Shown here: one piece after another, positions 16,874-24,938 of the stretch
How positions within the stretch are numbered: the stretch's first letter is position 1
Layout of the letters: each line of letters starts with the position of its first letter
Assembly: GCA_963849635.1 (NCBI GenBank)
Contig: CAWKIA010000019.1
Location: 271,467-335,466 of the forward strand
DNA from: CAVRUD01 sp963849635
GTDB lineage: Bacteria > Chloroflexota > Chloroflexia > Thermomicrobiales > UBA6265
Direction of reading: 5' to 3'
Length of the DNA: 64,000 nucleotides
Translations under genes and position numbers: made by a program
The notes under the pieces: generated by a model
Databases searched by the model: none
What the model saw: the letters and a program-made list of their open reading frames with translations, nothing else
Told to the model about the DNA's origin: nothing

Positions 16874-17980
16874 GTGGCAACGTCGATCGAGGTGGGCAGG
16901 GCGCTGAATCTGCACGACTACGAGGAGATGGCCCGGGCGATCCTGCCCCCGGCGATCTTCGGCTTCATAGCGGGTGGCTCTGGCGATGAGGCGGCGTTGG
17001 CCGGGAACCGGGAAGCGTTTGCCCGCTGGCGTCTTCTGCCCAGGGTGCTGCGCGGTGTCGCGCTGGCCGAGACCGCCGCGACTGTGCTGGGGACCTCGGT
17101 GACGATGCCGGTCTTGCTGGCGCCGATGGGAGGTCACCAGCTGGTCCACCCCGAGGGCGAGTCGGTGGCCGCCAGGGCGATCAAGCGGGCTGGTTCGATC
17201 TCGATCCTGAGTACCGCCTCGACGGTGCCGATGGAGGAGGTGGCGCCGCACTCTGGTCCGTGGTGGTTCCAGCTCTATGTCACCCACGACCGGGGGCGCT
17301 GCGAGCAGTTGGTGCGGCGGGCGGAGGCGGCAGGCGCCTCGGCGATTGCCCTGACCGTGGATGTGCCCAAGTTGGGGCGGCGCGAGGCCGAGCACCGGCA
17401 TGGGTTTGCCTTTCCGCCCGGGGTGACCTTCCCGCACCTCTTGCCCGATCCACCGGCCGGCGATACGACCTTGCCCGACGAGCCCGGGTACTACCAACTG
17501 ACGAGCTGGGACGCATCGATCGGATGGGCGGATCTGGAGTGGCTGGTCCAACTGACCGACCTGCCGGTGATCGTCAAAGGGATCTTGCATCCTGAGGATG
17601 CCAGGGAGGCTGTCCGGCGTGGGGCGAAGGGCGTGATCGTCTCTAACCACGGTGGGCGGCAACTCGATTACGCGGTCGGATCGTTGGATGCCTTGCCGGG
17701 AGTTGTGGCGGCGATTGGAGGCGAGGCGGAGGTCTACCTCGATGGGGGCGTGCGCCGGGGCACGGATGTGATCAAGGCGCTGGCGCTGGGGGCGAAGGCC
17801 GTCTGCGTCGGCCGACCATTCCTGTGGGCCGTGGCGACTGGCGGCGAGGATGGGCTGGTCGAAGCGTACGAGTTGCTCCGGAACGAGCTGGCCCTCGATC
17901 TGCTGTTGTGCGGGAAGGCGGGGATCGGGGAGATCAACCGGGAGCTGGTGGTGCCGGTGGGGGTTGTTGGGGGGGTATAG
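16874..17980 (+). CDS. FMN-dependent alpha-hydroxy-acid oxidising protein
   Basis: 368 residues from a GTG with GGGAGGG 6 nt upstream; an upstream GTG at 16832 lacks an RBS. Features of the glycolate oxidase/lactate dehydrogenase (FMN) family: an N-terminal helix LHDYEEMARAILPPAIFGFIAGG, MPVLLAPMGGHQLVHPEGE, PWWFQLYVTHDR, ALTVDVPKLGRREAEHRHGF, VIVKGILHPEDA, the catalytic His and Arg in VSNHGGRQLD, YLDGGVRRGTDVIKALALGAKAVCVGRP. It oxidises an L-2-hydroxy acid to the 2-oxo acid in the cytosol; acceptor and substrate (lactate, glycolate, mandelate) cannot be told. It follows the GH3 gene by 48 nt and may share its transcript. Confidence 0.88.
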   Translation: MATSIEVGRALNLHDYEEMARAILPPAIFGFIAGGSGDEAALAGNREAFARWRLLPRVLRGVALAETAATVLGTSVTMPVLLAPMGGHQLVHPEGESVAARAIKRAGSISILSTASTVPMEEVAPHSGPWWFQLYVTHDRGRCEQLVRRAEAAGASAIALTVDVPKLGRREAEHRHGFAFPPGVTFPHLLPDPPAGDTTLPDEPGYYQLTSWDASIGWADLEWLVQLTDLPVIVKGILHPEDAREAVRRGAKGVIVSNHGGRQLDYAVGSLDALPGVVAAIGGEAEVYLDGGVRRGTDVIKALALGAKAVCVGRPFLWAVATGGEDGLVEAYELLRNELALDLLLCGKAGIGEINRELVVPVGVVGGV

Positions 17981-18040
17981 GGTGACTTCCGGTCCTGGCC
18001 GCGTCGACGGTGGGTCGGGGGACGCCGTCTGGGCTTCGCC

Positions 18041-18066
18041 CGGGGCTAAAGACCCCGGGCTACCCG
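18041..18066. repeat. Dispersed two-hairpin repeat, family A copy 2 (first half)
   Basis: GGGGCTAAAGACCCC followed by the constant GGGCTACCC word. No clear second hairpin follows, but GACTTGAAAGCCGGCGAC at 18097 may be a degenerate remnant. It lies between convergent genes. Confidence 0.55.
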
Positions 18067-18225
18067 ATACTCTCGCGGGATCGCACGGATGGCCTGGACT
18101 TGAAAGCCGGCGACGTCGCGATCCTCCGGTAGCCGGCTACCAGTGCGGGGTAACGCCGGATGACTGGGGGAGCGAGTCCCATCAAGCGGGCAACGCAATG
18201 GGCTGGCTAGGAAACGAAGAGCCGG

Positions 18226-18651
18226 TTAGAAGCCGCGGAGGTTCGTTGGGGTGATGCGGATTGGGACGGAGTATTCGTCACTGAACTTGGCGGCGGAGGT
18301 GTTGAGGCTGTCGAAGCCGCCGGTGTACTTGGAGACGTAGTCGGGGACGTGCTCGGCGCGAGGGCCATCGCGCTTGATCTCGGCGGTGCCGGTGATGATG
18401 ACGACGTCGCCGCCGTTTTCGGTGGCGTTGAAGTTGAGGGAGACCCTGGGGCGGTCGGCAATGTTGCGGACCTTGAGCACGTTGTCCTGGGAGTAAATCC
18501 AGATAGCTTCGCCGTCCCACAGGAACCAGACCGGGCTGGGCTCGGGGGTGCCGTTGGCGCGGACGGTGGTGAGCTAGACGACCTGATCGTCGGCGAGGTG
18601 CTTGGCGACGCGGGAACCAAAGTCGGTCGACGTGTCGATATTGAAGGGCAT
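18226..18651 (-). CDS. PPOX class F420-dependent oxidoreductase-like protein, interrupted by an in-frame TAG
   Basis: 142 codons. It starts MPFNIDTSTDFGSRVAKHLADDQVV, then TAG at 18574-18576 (codon 26), then LTTVRANGTPEPSPVWFLWDGEAIWIYSQ. In this pyridoxamine-phosphate-oxidase-like family the block normally reads V-[VI]-W-L-T-T-V-R, so the stop replaces a conserved Trp (TGG to TAG). The rest (NVLKVRNIADRPRVSLNF, GDVVIITGTAEI, YSVPIRITPTNLRGF) is intact. These small split-barrel dimers reduce or bind flavin/F420-linked substrates in the cytosol. Either the gene is dead, the base is a sequencing error, or the stop is suppressed. The P450 at 24.8 kb has the same kind of change. Confidence 0.8.
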
Positions 18652-18776
18652 GCGAGCCTCCGTTGTCGGTCGAACGATGTGCCAACACTGCTCGATCGGC
18701 AGCGCGTTGGCTCGACTCTACCACGCGCGAGGCGGCAATGCTATCTATTGGATAGTGGGATGCACTATGGAAAGCA

Positions 18777-19643
18777 TTAGCCCTTGACGGAGCCTGCCGT
18801 CATGCCCTGGACCATCCAGCGCTGGGCCAGGAAGTAGAGGATCACGACCGGGAGGCTGGAGAGGACGGCTCCGGCCATGATCGGCCCCCAGAGGAAGACA
18901 TCGCCGGTGATCAGGTATTGGAGGCCGAGGGGGACGGTGCGTTTGTCCTCGCTGGTGATGAAGATGAGGGCGAGAAGGAGTTCGTTCCAGGCGGCGGTGA
19001 AGGTGAAGATGCCGACCGCGACGAGGCCGGGCAGCGAGAGCGGAATCAGGATGCGGAAGAGGGCGCCCAGGCGGGTGGCGCCATCGACCATGGCCTGCTC
19101 TTCCAGCTCGGGGGGGACGCCCTTGAAGTAGCCCGCGAGCAGCCAGGTGCTGAGAGGCATCGAGAAGGTCAGGTAGACGACGATGAGCCCGTGGAGGGAA
19201 TTACCCAGGTGGAGGCGGGCGACAATGATCGAAAGGGGGATGAAGAGGAGTGAGGTTGGAGTCAAGTAGGCAAAGAGGATGAGCCGGCCGACGAGGCTCT
19301 TGAACCGGTACTTGAAGCGAACGATCGAGTAGGCGGCCAGGCTGGAGATGGTCAGAGAGATGAGGGTGACGCAGCCGGCCACGATGATGCTGTTGCGGAT
19401 ATTGGTCAAGTAGTCGCGCTCATCGATCAGCTCGCGGTAATTGTCGAAGGTGGTGGTCTCAGGCCAGAGCGAGGGCAGGCGGTAGATGTCTCGAGGGATC
19501 TTTAGGGAGATGGTGAACATCCAGTAGAGCGGAAACAAGATGATCACGGTGACGACGGCCAGGATCGAGTAGATGGCAACGCTGCGCCAGGACGGTTGAA
19601 ACCGCTGGGCGAGGGATGGGTTGGGGATGGGGCGGGTTGCCAT
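18777..19643 (-). CDS. Carbohydrate ABC transporter permease (MalG type)
   Basis: 288 residues with six membrane helices. A cytosolic N-terminus precedes IYSILAVVTVIILFPLYWMFTISLK. The coupling-helix EAA motif is EEQAMVDGATRLGALFRILIPLSLPGL, which contacts the ATPase. The C-terminal RWMVQGMTAGSVKG is the classical end of MalG/LacG-like permeases. It is the distal gene of a three-gene importer set (binding protein 20950, permease 19853, this one). The ATPase gene is missing here and is probably a shared MsmK-type protein elsewhere. The sugar is unknown. Confidence 0.92.
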   Translation of the reverse strand: MATRPIPNPSLAQRFQPSWRSVAIYSILAVVTVIILFPLYWMFTISLKIPRDIYRLPSLWPETTTFDNYRELIDERDYLTNIRNSIIVAGCVTLISLTISSLAAYSIVRFKYRFKSLVGRLILFAYLTPTSLLFIPLSIIVARLHLGNSLHGLIVVYLTFSMPLSTWLLAGYFKGVPPELEEQAMVDGATRLGALFRILIPLSLPGLVAVGIFTFTAAWNELLLALIFITSEDKRTVPLGLQYLITGDVFLWGPIMAGAVLSSLPVVILYFLAQRWMVQGMTAGSVKG

Positions 19644-19667
19644 GGTGGTCCGGGTTGTCCTGGTTTC

Positions 19668-19720
19668 CCGGAGTTGAAACCCCGGGCTAACCCTACGAAG
19701 CCCTTCCAGGGCTGAGAACG
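19668..19720. repeat. Dispersed two-hairpin repeat, family A copy 3
   Basis: A first hairpin GGAGTTGAAACCCC with one mismatch is followed by GGGCTAACC. The second hairpin pairs AGCCC (19699-19703) with GGGCT (19709-19713) around TTCCA. It sits between two permease genes of one importer. Confidence 0.7.
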
Positions 19721-19785
19721 AAGCGGATGGGAGACGCTGCGGTGGAGGGGCTGCCTCCTGGTTGGCGGCAAAGGCGGCACGCGGC

Positions 19786-19851
19786 CAAGATCCTTCGCAA
19801 GCTCGGGATGACGATTGCAGATGGCTGACGGCTGACGGCTGACGGCTGGTT
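19786..19851. repeat. Family C repeat copy followed by short tandem GGCTGAC repeats
   Basis: CAAGATCCTTCGCAAGCTCG at 19786 continues with GGATGAC to 19812 and matches an inverted pair at 39410 and 39505. From about 19823 the 7-mer GGCTGAC is repeated three times with a partial fourth, directly before the permease stop codon. Both are between genes of the same transporter. Confidence 0.75.
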
Positions 19852-19852
19852 G

Positions 19853-20770
19853 TTAGTCGTCGTCCTTGATCAGGGCGGTGACGCCGAAGACGAGGATGGC
19901 GAGGGCGGGGATCATGGCGACGGAGACGGCGGCGGCCTCGCCGAGGCGTTGCGATTGCATGCCGAAGTAGGCCAGGACCGGGAAGACCATGGTCGCGTCG
20001 GAGGGGCCGCCCTGGGTCATGATCCAGATGTTTTCGAAGGAGTTGGCGGTCCAGATCGAGGAGAGCAGGGTGACGACGAGGACGACGTGGCGGATGCCCG
20101 GGAAGGTGACGGCTTTGAAGCGTTCCCAGGCGGAGGCGCCATCGATCTTGGCGGCTTCGTAGAGTTCCTGGGGGACGGACTGAAGGGCGGCCAGGAAGGA
20201 GATCACCCAGAAGGGGAAGCCGCGCCAGACGGTGGCGGTGATCACGGCGGGCATCGCGGTCGATTTCTGGCCGAGCCAGTCAACTATTCCGGTGTGGATG
20301 CCAGTCTCCGTCAGGACGAGGTTGACTCCGCCGCCGATCGGCATGAGGAGCAGTTTCCAGGCGAGGAAAGCGACGAAGCCGGGCATCGCCCAGGGGATCA
20401 GGATGAAGGAGCGGAAGAGGCCGCGGGCTCTAATCTGCTCGTTGAGCAGTAATGCGAGGCCGAGGCCGATGACGAGCTTGAGGGCGTCGGAGACGATCAC
20501 CAGCATGATTGTGTTGGAGACGGCGCGGGTGAAGCTGGGCCACTTGAGCAGGTAGCGAAAGTTGTCCAGTCCGACGAACTCGCCGGAGTCGCCGACGATG
20601 CGCGAGGTGAAGGCGATCACGATCGCGTAAAAGAACGGGTAGGCGACGAGGCCAATCAGGACAACGAGGGCAGGGATGACGAGGAGCCAGCCCATGAGGG
20701 CCTGGCGGCCAGAGTAACTCAGGCGGCTTGTCCTGGCCGATATTCGTTTTGGGATTGCGACGACGGCCAT
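19853..20770 (-). CDS. Carbohydrate ABC transporter permease (MalF/UgpA type)
   Basis: 305 residues, six helices plus a basic N-terminal tail (MAVVAIPKRISARTSRLSYSGRQALMGWLLVIPAL is cytosol-to-membrane). The EAA motif is ELYEAAKIDGASAWERFKAVTFPGI, followed by ENIWIMTQGGPSDATMVFPVLAY, typical of MalF-like subunits that pair with MalG-like ones. The ATG at 20770 is chosen because upstream in-frame sequence is repeat. It forms the membrane channel of a sugar importer with the gene at 18777 and the binding protein at 20950. Confidence 0.92.
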   Translation of the reverse strand: MAVVAIPKRISARTSRLSYSGRQALMGWLLVIPALVVLIGLVAYPFFYAIVIAFTSRIVGDSGEFVGLDNFRYLLKWPSFTRAVSNTIMLVIVSDALKLVIGLGLALLLNEQIRARGLFRSFILIPWAMPGFVAFLAWKLLLMPIGGGVNLVLTETGIHTGIVDWLGQKSTAMPAVITATVWRGFPFWVISFLAALQSVPQELYEAAKIDGASAWERFKAVTFPGIRHVVLVVTLLSSIWTANSFENIWIMTQGGPSDATMVFPVLAYFGMQSQRLGEAAAVSVAMIPALAILVFGVTALIKDDD

Positions 20771-20794
20771 AGATGCCTCGTTCGGCGTTCGGGA

Positions 20795-20937
20795 GCAGCC
20801 CTCACCCCCCAACCCCCTCTCCCAAGCGCGGAGAGGGGGAGCCTTGCCCCGGGCCAACGCGCCCGTTTTCGTCCCCTCTCCCCCGGAGGGGAGAGGGGGC
20901 GCGGAGCGCCGGCCCAGGGTTGGGGTGAGGGCCGGCG
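20795..20937. repeat. C/G-rich dispersed repeat, family B (double inverted copy)
   Basis: CTCACCCCCCAACCCCCTCT and its complement GGTTGGGGTGAG bracket two GGAGAGGGGGAG / CTCTCCCCC hairpins, making a large imperfect palindrome between the binding protein and first permease genes. It may slow or stop polymerase after the binding-protein gene. Confidence 0.75.
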
Positions 20938-20949
20938 CTCCGCCTCTGT

Positions 20950-22284
20950 CTACTTGTACTTGTCGTAGATGGCGACGGCGGAGGCCTGGCATTCCTCCAT
21001 GGCTTCGTCGATGGAGTAGCCGTCGATCACGATGCGCTGGATCATCTTCGGGACGAGGAAGTTGGAGGAGAACTCGGCGTAGGCGGTGTTGTAGGTGTCG
21101 GGGGCGCCGGGGGCGGTGCCGTTCTCGACCAGGTTGAGGAGGCCGCCGTGGACCGGAGTCTCGAAGATGGCGAAGGGGCGCTGCTCCTGGAGGACCGGGC
21201 CGTAGATGGCGACGTTGAAGTAGGACTCCATGAAGGTCGGGTTCGCGAGGTGCTCGAGCAGAGCGGAGGCGCTTTCGACGTTGGCGCCGTCCTTCTTCGG
21301 GATGGCGCGGAAGTTCGGGTTGATCGGGGAGACGGTGCCAGTCGGGCCGGCTGGGAGAGCGGAGAAGGCGGTCGCCTCGGCGAGGTCCGGATCCTCGTCC
21401 TTGATGGCGAGGTAGACGCTGCCGGTGTTGGCGATGAAGATCGCCTGACCGGACTGGTAGGCGGTGTTGTCGCCGGCGCCGTCCCAGGTGGTGGCGCCTG
21501 GGGGGAAGAGGTCGGCGGCAAAGGCGTCGGAGACCCACGTGAGGAAGGTACGGGTCTCTTCGGAGACGATGGTCGGGGTGGTGCCGGCATCGTCGGCGAT
21601 GCGGCCGCCGTAGGACTGCATGATCGACGCCATCAGGTTGGCGTCGCCGACGTTGGAGAGGGCGAAGCCCATCCCGAAGACGGGGGGAGCCTGGGCGGCG
21701 GCGGCCCACTCCGAGAGTTCCTGCCAGGTGGCGGGCGGCGGGGTGAAGCCGGCTTCGGCGAGGACATCAGTGCGGGAGAAGAGCATGTTGCCGGAGGAGC
21801 CGAAGGGCACGCCGGTCTTGACGGCGCCGACGAGGGCAGTGGCGCTATCGACGGAGGGGAACCAGCCGCCGTGGGCCTCGCCGATCGAGGTGTAGAGGGC
21901 GCTGACGTCTTCGAGCTGGTCGGTGTTGGTGAGGAGAAGCATGAGGTCGAGGCCGAGGTCGAGGGCATCCGGCATGGTGTCGGACTCGACGGCGGCGGAG
22001 ACCTTCTGGTTGGTCTCGTTCTGGTTGATCATGACGACTTCGGTGTCGACGTTGTTCTCCTCGCCCCACTTGTTGATCTCGTCGACCAACATGTTGTTGG
22101 CGTCTTCGGAGAAGATGAGGCCGCCCCAGTAGGTAAGCTTGGTGCTGCCCTGGATAACAGCCGGGGCCTTCTTTGCCGCCAGGATGCCCTGGATGCCTTT
22201 GGTGCCGCCGAGCGCGAGAGCGGTTGTGCCGCCCGCGACGCCGCCAAGGAGATGCCGCCGCGAAAGTCTGGGTGCGCGCGTCAT
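20950..22284 (-). CDS. Tat-exported ABC sugar-binding protein (family 1)
   Basis: 444 residues from the ATG at 22284, preceded by GGAGGA. The signal MTRAPRLSRRHLLGGVAGGTTALALGG has the twin-arginine pattern S-R-R-x-L-L, so the folded protein is exported by Tat. The mature part has KLTYWGGLIFSEDANN, NVDTEVVMINQNETNQKV, PDALDLGLDLMLLL, GVPFGSSGNMLFSRTDVL, PPATWQELSEWAAAA and FRAIPKKDGANVESASALLEHL. This layout is typical of CUT1 sugar-binding proteins. It probably captures oligosaccharides outside for the permeases at 19853 and 18777. A CTCACGTCTC leader lies 21 nt upstream of the start. Confidence 0.92.
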   Translation of the reverse strand: MTRAPRLSRRHLLGGVAGGTTALALGGTKGIQGILAAKKAPAVIQGSTKLTYWGGLIFSEDANNMLVDEINKWGEENNVDTEVVMINQNETNQKVSAAVESDTMPDALDLGLDLMLLLTNTDQLEDVSALYTSIGEAHGGWFPSVDSATALVGAVKTGVPFGSSGNMLFSRTDVLAEAGFTPPPATWQELSEWAAAAQAPPVFGMGFALSNVGDANLMASIMQSYGGRIADDAGTTPTIVSEETRTFLTWVSDAFAADLFPPGATTWDGAGDNTAYQSGQAIFIANTGSVYLAIKDEDPDLAEATAFSALPAGPTGTVSPINPNFRAIPKKDGANVESASALLEHLANPTFMESYFNVAIYGPVLQEQRPFAIFETPVHGGLLNLVENGTAPGAPDTYNTAYAEFSSNFLVPKMIQRIVIDGYSIDEAMEECQASAVAIYDKYK

Positions 22285-22304
22285 TGCCGCAATCCTCCAT
22301 CGTT

Positions 22305-22333
22305 GAGACGAGACGGGAGACGTGAGTCGTGAG
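22305..22333 (-). promoter_or_regulatory. CTCACGTCTC leader element before the sugar-binding protein gene
   Basis: Read on the coding (minus) strand: CTCACGACTCACGTCTCCC then GTCTCGTCTC, ending 21 nt before the start codon, just upstream of the RBS. It is the same pyrimidine-rich word and orientation as before copZ, oppB and the two GH36 genes. Confidence 0.5.
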
Positions 22334-22384
22334 AACTGGTGAGGGGCGAGGATCGCACTGGGGGGTGGGGGTGTCAAGGGGGGG

Positions 22385-22450
22385 CGGGGAGAACGACCTC
22401 ACCCCCTACACCCTCGCTAACCCTAGCCCACTGTGGTGGAGAGGGGCGTC
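22385..22450. repeat. C/G-rich dispersed repeat, degenerate family B copy
   Basis: CCTCACCCCCTACACCCTCG followed by TAACCCTAGCCCACTGTGGTGGAGAGGGGCG resembles the other family B copies but with weaker complementarity. Confidence 0.5.
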
Positions 22451-22535
22451 AGGCAGCGCCACGTCTCTCCATGGCTCCTGCCGCAGCGGGGAATGGGTTC
22501 GGCGGGTTAGAGGGCTGGACCGAGCGAAACGACGA

Positions 22536-22564
22536 CGGCCCCGGCGAATAGTTCGCCGGGGCCG
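22536..22564 (-). terminator. Strong hairpin terminator downstream of the small protein gene
   Basis: CGGCCCCGGCGAA (22536-22548) pairs perfectly over 13 bp with TTCGCCGGGGCCG (22552-22564) across a TAG loop. It lies 58 nt after the stop of the minus-strand small ORF. No long T-run follows on either strand, so it could also be an mRNA 3' stabiliser. Confidence 0.75.
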
Positions 22565-22621
22565 CCGTGTTGGTATGGGTTGGGGGTGCCGCGTCGCGTG
22601 CGCCTTAGAGTGAAGTGAGAA

Positions 22622-22780
22622 CTAGGACTGGCGACGCTTGCGGCCGAAGCGGAATGGGGAGAATCTGCGCGACTCGTTGACGAGGGTGCCGTTCGGGTGG
22701 CGCTTGGCGAATTGCTCGAGTTCGATATCGTGTTCCATCTTGGTGAGGCGGACGATGTCAACAGCGTTGTAGGGCAGCAC
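22622..22780 (-). CDS. Small basic protein (52 aa), unknown function
   Basis: Starts GTG with AAAGGAG 7 nt upstream (a TTG at 22810 opens the frame earlier but has no RBS). The sequence begins VLPYNAVDIVRLTKMEHDIELEQFAKRH and ends RFSPFRFGRKRRQS. A central predicted helix (DIVRLTKMEHDIELEQFAK) is followed by a strongly basic Arg/Lys tail, suggesting nucleic-acid or membrane contact. The good RBS, its own strong terminator and clean codon use support a real gene. I do not recognise the family. Confidence 0.6.
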   Translation of the reverse strand: MLPYNAVDIVRLTKMEHDIELEQFAKRHPNGTLVNESRRFSPFRFGRKRRQS

Positions 22781-23058
22781 GGTCGGGCTCCTTTGGTGTG
22801 ATGTTGGCAAAAACGCTCGGGACCCATCTGGATCTTCAGTGCGTTCCGGATCGCTCCGGGTATGTACCTATAGTGACGTAGGGCGGGTTATGCCGCATCC
22901 GTCATATTGCGTATTCGCGATGCTTAACTTGTGATCGATTACCTGGGGTGTTGCTCAGGTATTGCCTACATAGTCGGGTAAAGCTGATGGGTAAGTGATG
23001 AAACTGGCGCAAGCTCACCTGTGCGCGGGTTTAACCCGAGCGATCTGAGAAACACGAC
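22781..23058. other. AT-richer gene-free region
   Basis: About 280 bases without coding character, with lower G+C than its surroundings, between the small protein gene and the RDD gene terminator. It is the probable promoter region of the small protein, but I could not pick a clear -35/-10 pair. Confidence 0.4.
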
Positions 23059-23086
23059 GGAGCCGGCGCAACTCTGCGCCGGCTCC
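23059..23086 (-). terminator. Hairpin terminator after the RDD protein gene
   Basis: GGAGCCGGCGCA (23059-23070) pairs over 12 bp with TGCGCCGGCTCC (23075-23086). On the minus strand it follows the RDD stop by 49 nt and is followed by GTCGTGTTTCTC, a weak U-tract. Confidence 0.75.
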
Positions 23087-23135
23087 ATATCGTCTCTGGC
23101 GAATCGGCTAAAGGTTGAAAGTTCGCCGCTGCGGC

Positions 23136-23546
23136 CTAGTTGGCCTTCACGACCAACGTGCCGGCGATCATGTCATGGAGGCCCTGTTTCTTCTCTGTAA
23201 ATGCCACCATTATGAAACCGATGAGGAGGATGAACGCGGAGATGATCTTGGCAATGTCCCGGATCGCAGCCCGGAGGAAAGTGATCCGGTTTCCGTCGAG
23301 ATCCGTCACCCTCAGGCCAAGGATGCCTTTGCCGATCGTGGCCTGGCGGGCTGAGGATTCCATTCCGGCGTAATAGGCGAGGCCGATCACGAAGTTGAAG
23401 AGGCCAGCGAGGTTGTTGCCCAGCGCCTCGCGCAGGATCCAACCAACGATGCCAAGGAGGATGCCGTCGATGATCGCGGCGACGACACGGATCCAGAAAC
23501 CGGCGTACTCGACTCGTGTAGCGACTCCAGCTGCAGCATAGGCCAT
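23136..23546 (-). CDS. RDD family membrane protein
   Basis: 136 residues with four hydrophobic segments. EYAGFWIRVVAAIIDGILLGIVG contains the R-x6-D start of the RDD domain, ARQATIGKGILGLRVTDLDG is the conserved loop, and LRAAIRDIAKII gives the second Arg-Asp. RDD proteins are small membrane proteins of mostly unknown role; some affect ion or solute transport. The reading frame stays open from the P450 gene upstream because the P450 stop is lost by a frameshift, but an independent ATG at 23546 starts the domain. Confidence 0.85.
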   Translation of the reverse strand: MAYAAAGVATRVEYAGFWIRVVAAIIDGILLGIVGWILREALGNNLAGLFNFVIGLAYYAGMESSARQATIGKGILGLRVTDLDGNRITFLRAAIRDIAKIISAFILLIGFIMVAFTEKKQGLHDMIAGTLVVKAN

Positions 23547-23638
23547 GGTTTCTAACCCACCCCTTGTCCGTTGCGAAACGTTTGGGACGCGGAGCCAGCA
23601 TAGCAACGGGACACGAGATGCGAAATAGGGCCGTACGG

Positions 23639-24938
23639 CTATGCCGATAACCCAGTTCGTAGTCGAGAGTCGGATTCCGCGACTACGAACAGGGTCCTTA
23701 TTGGCAGGGCGCGAAGGCGATCGGAAGGCGCAGGAGCGGTTCCATGTCAGGGATGCACCAGGAGCCAGGGCAAACCTGGGACGGCGTAGGAGCCTAGCCA
23801 GGACGGTGGTGGCTTCACGGCGGACGAGGGCGTGGCCTGGGCAGAAATGGAGACCGTGGCTGAAGGCGAGGTGGGGATTGGGGGTGCGGCAGAGGTCGAG
23901 CCGGTCGGGGCGGGGGAATCTGGCCGGGTCGCGATTGGCGGCCCCGATCCAGCACTCGACGATCTGGCCTTTTGCGATCGGGATGCCGTTGAGGATCAGC
24001 GGTTCGAGGGCGACCCTGGCCGTCTGCTGAATCGGGCTGTCGATGCGCAGAAATTCCTCGATCGCGGTGGGCAGCAGGTCCGGATTGGAGCGGAGTTCGG
24101 CTAATGCCCTGGGATCGCGCAACAGTGCGAACAGGCCGTTACCAATAAGGCCGGTGGTTGTCTCGTGGCCGCCGATCAGCATCGACCAGCAGGTGGCCAC
24201 AATCTCGTTCCAGGTGATAGCGCCGCGGGATTCGGCGGCGAGCAGGACAGTGAGGAGATCGTGTCGCGATTTCGACCGGCGCAGGGCGGCGAGCCGGGAC
24301 AAGTAGGCGTTGAGGTCGGAGACGCTGTCATTGATGCGGTCGAGATGAGCGGGAGTAACGGTGCCGGTTCCGATCAGGGCGACGGTGGCGTCCGACCAGG
24401 TCTTGTAGATCGGGTAGTCCTCCGGCGGCAGTCCGATTACCTCGGCGATGACCATGGCCGGTAGTGGGAAGGCGAGTTCGCCGATCAGGTCGCCGCCGCC
24501 TCGGGCGATGATTGGCGCGAGAAGCTGGTCGACCAGGGCGTCGATGCGCGGTTGCAGGCCGGCGAGGGCGCGGGGCGTGAAGAACGGCTGGATGAGGGTA
24601 CGGACTCGGGTGTGATCGGGAGGATCGCTGTAGAGGAGCATTGCTGAACGGATGTCTGTGCTGAGCGCAAACCGGGTGAGTGCCTCCGGACAGCTGGAGG
24701 GAAGGATCGCGCGGTACATGCGGTCCTGATGGGCGGCGATCCTGGCGACGGAGAGGCGGCGGTCTGGGAGGGCGGCGACGACGTCGTCGTAGGCGAAGAG
24801 GCGGAGCTAGCCGCCCCGGCGGTCGGTCTCTTCGCCAGAGGTGCGGAGCCGGTGATAGTGCGGGTAGGGATCGGCGAGGATCTCGGGGGAGAGGAAGTCG
24901 GTCTTGGCGGAGCGGGCCGCGGTTGGATTGGCAGTCAT
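23639..24938 (-). CDS. Cytochrome P450, with an in-frame TAG and a C-terminal frameshift
   Basis: 433 codons when repaired. It starts MTANPTAARSAKTDFLSPEILADPYPHYHRLR. TAG at 24807-24809 (codon 44) sits before LRLFAYDDVVAALPDRRLSV, where Trp is usual (GGW-L). P450 motifs follow: the I-helix MLIGGHETTTG, the K-helix Glu-x2-Arg in EEFLRID, and the heme loop FSHGLHFCPGHALVRREA with the Cys ligand. Near 23724 a one-base shift restores the usual ending LRALPIRTLFVVAES, stopping at 23639. The ATG overlaps the stop of the acyltransferase gene (ATGA), so the two are translationally coupled. A soluble bacterial P450 that probably hydroxylates a lipid or acyl product; the partner gene suggests an N-acylated compound. 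Confidence 0.88.

Noticed and set aside
23136..24719. A P450-RDD membrane fusion protein
   Set aside because: The frame is open between them only because a one-base shift near 23724 hides the P450 stop at 23639; the linker (PANKDPVRSRG and onward) has no domain character and the RDD gene has its own ATG.
18574..24809. Amber codon reassigned to Trp
   Set aside because: Normal genes in the window end in TAG (for example at 2080, 2808 and 4450), so TAG is a working stop.
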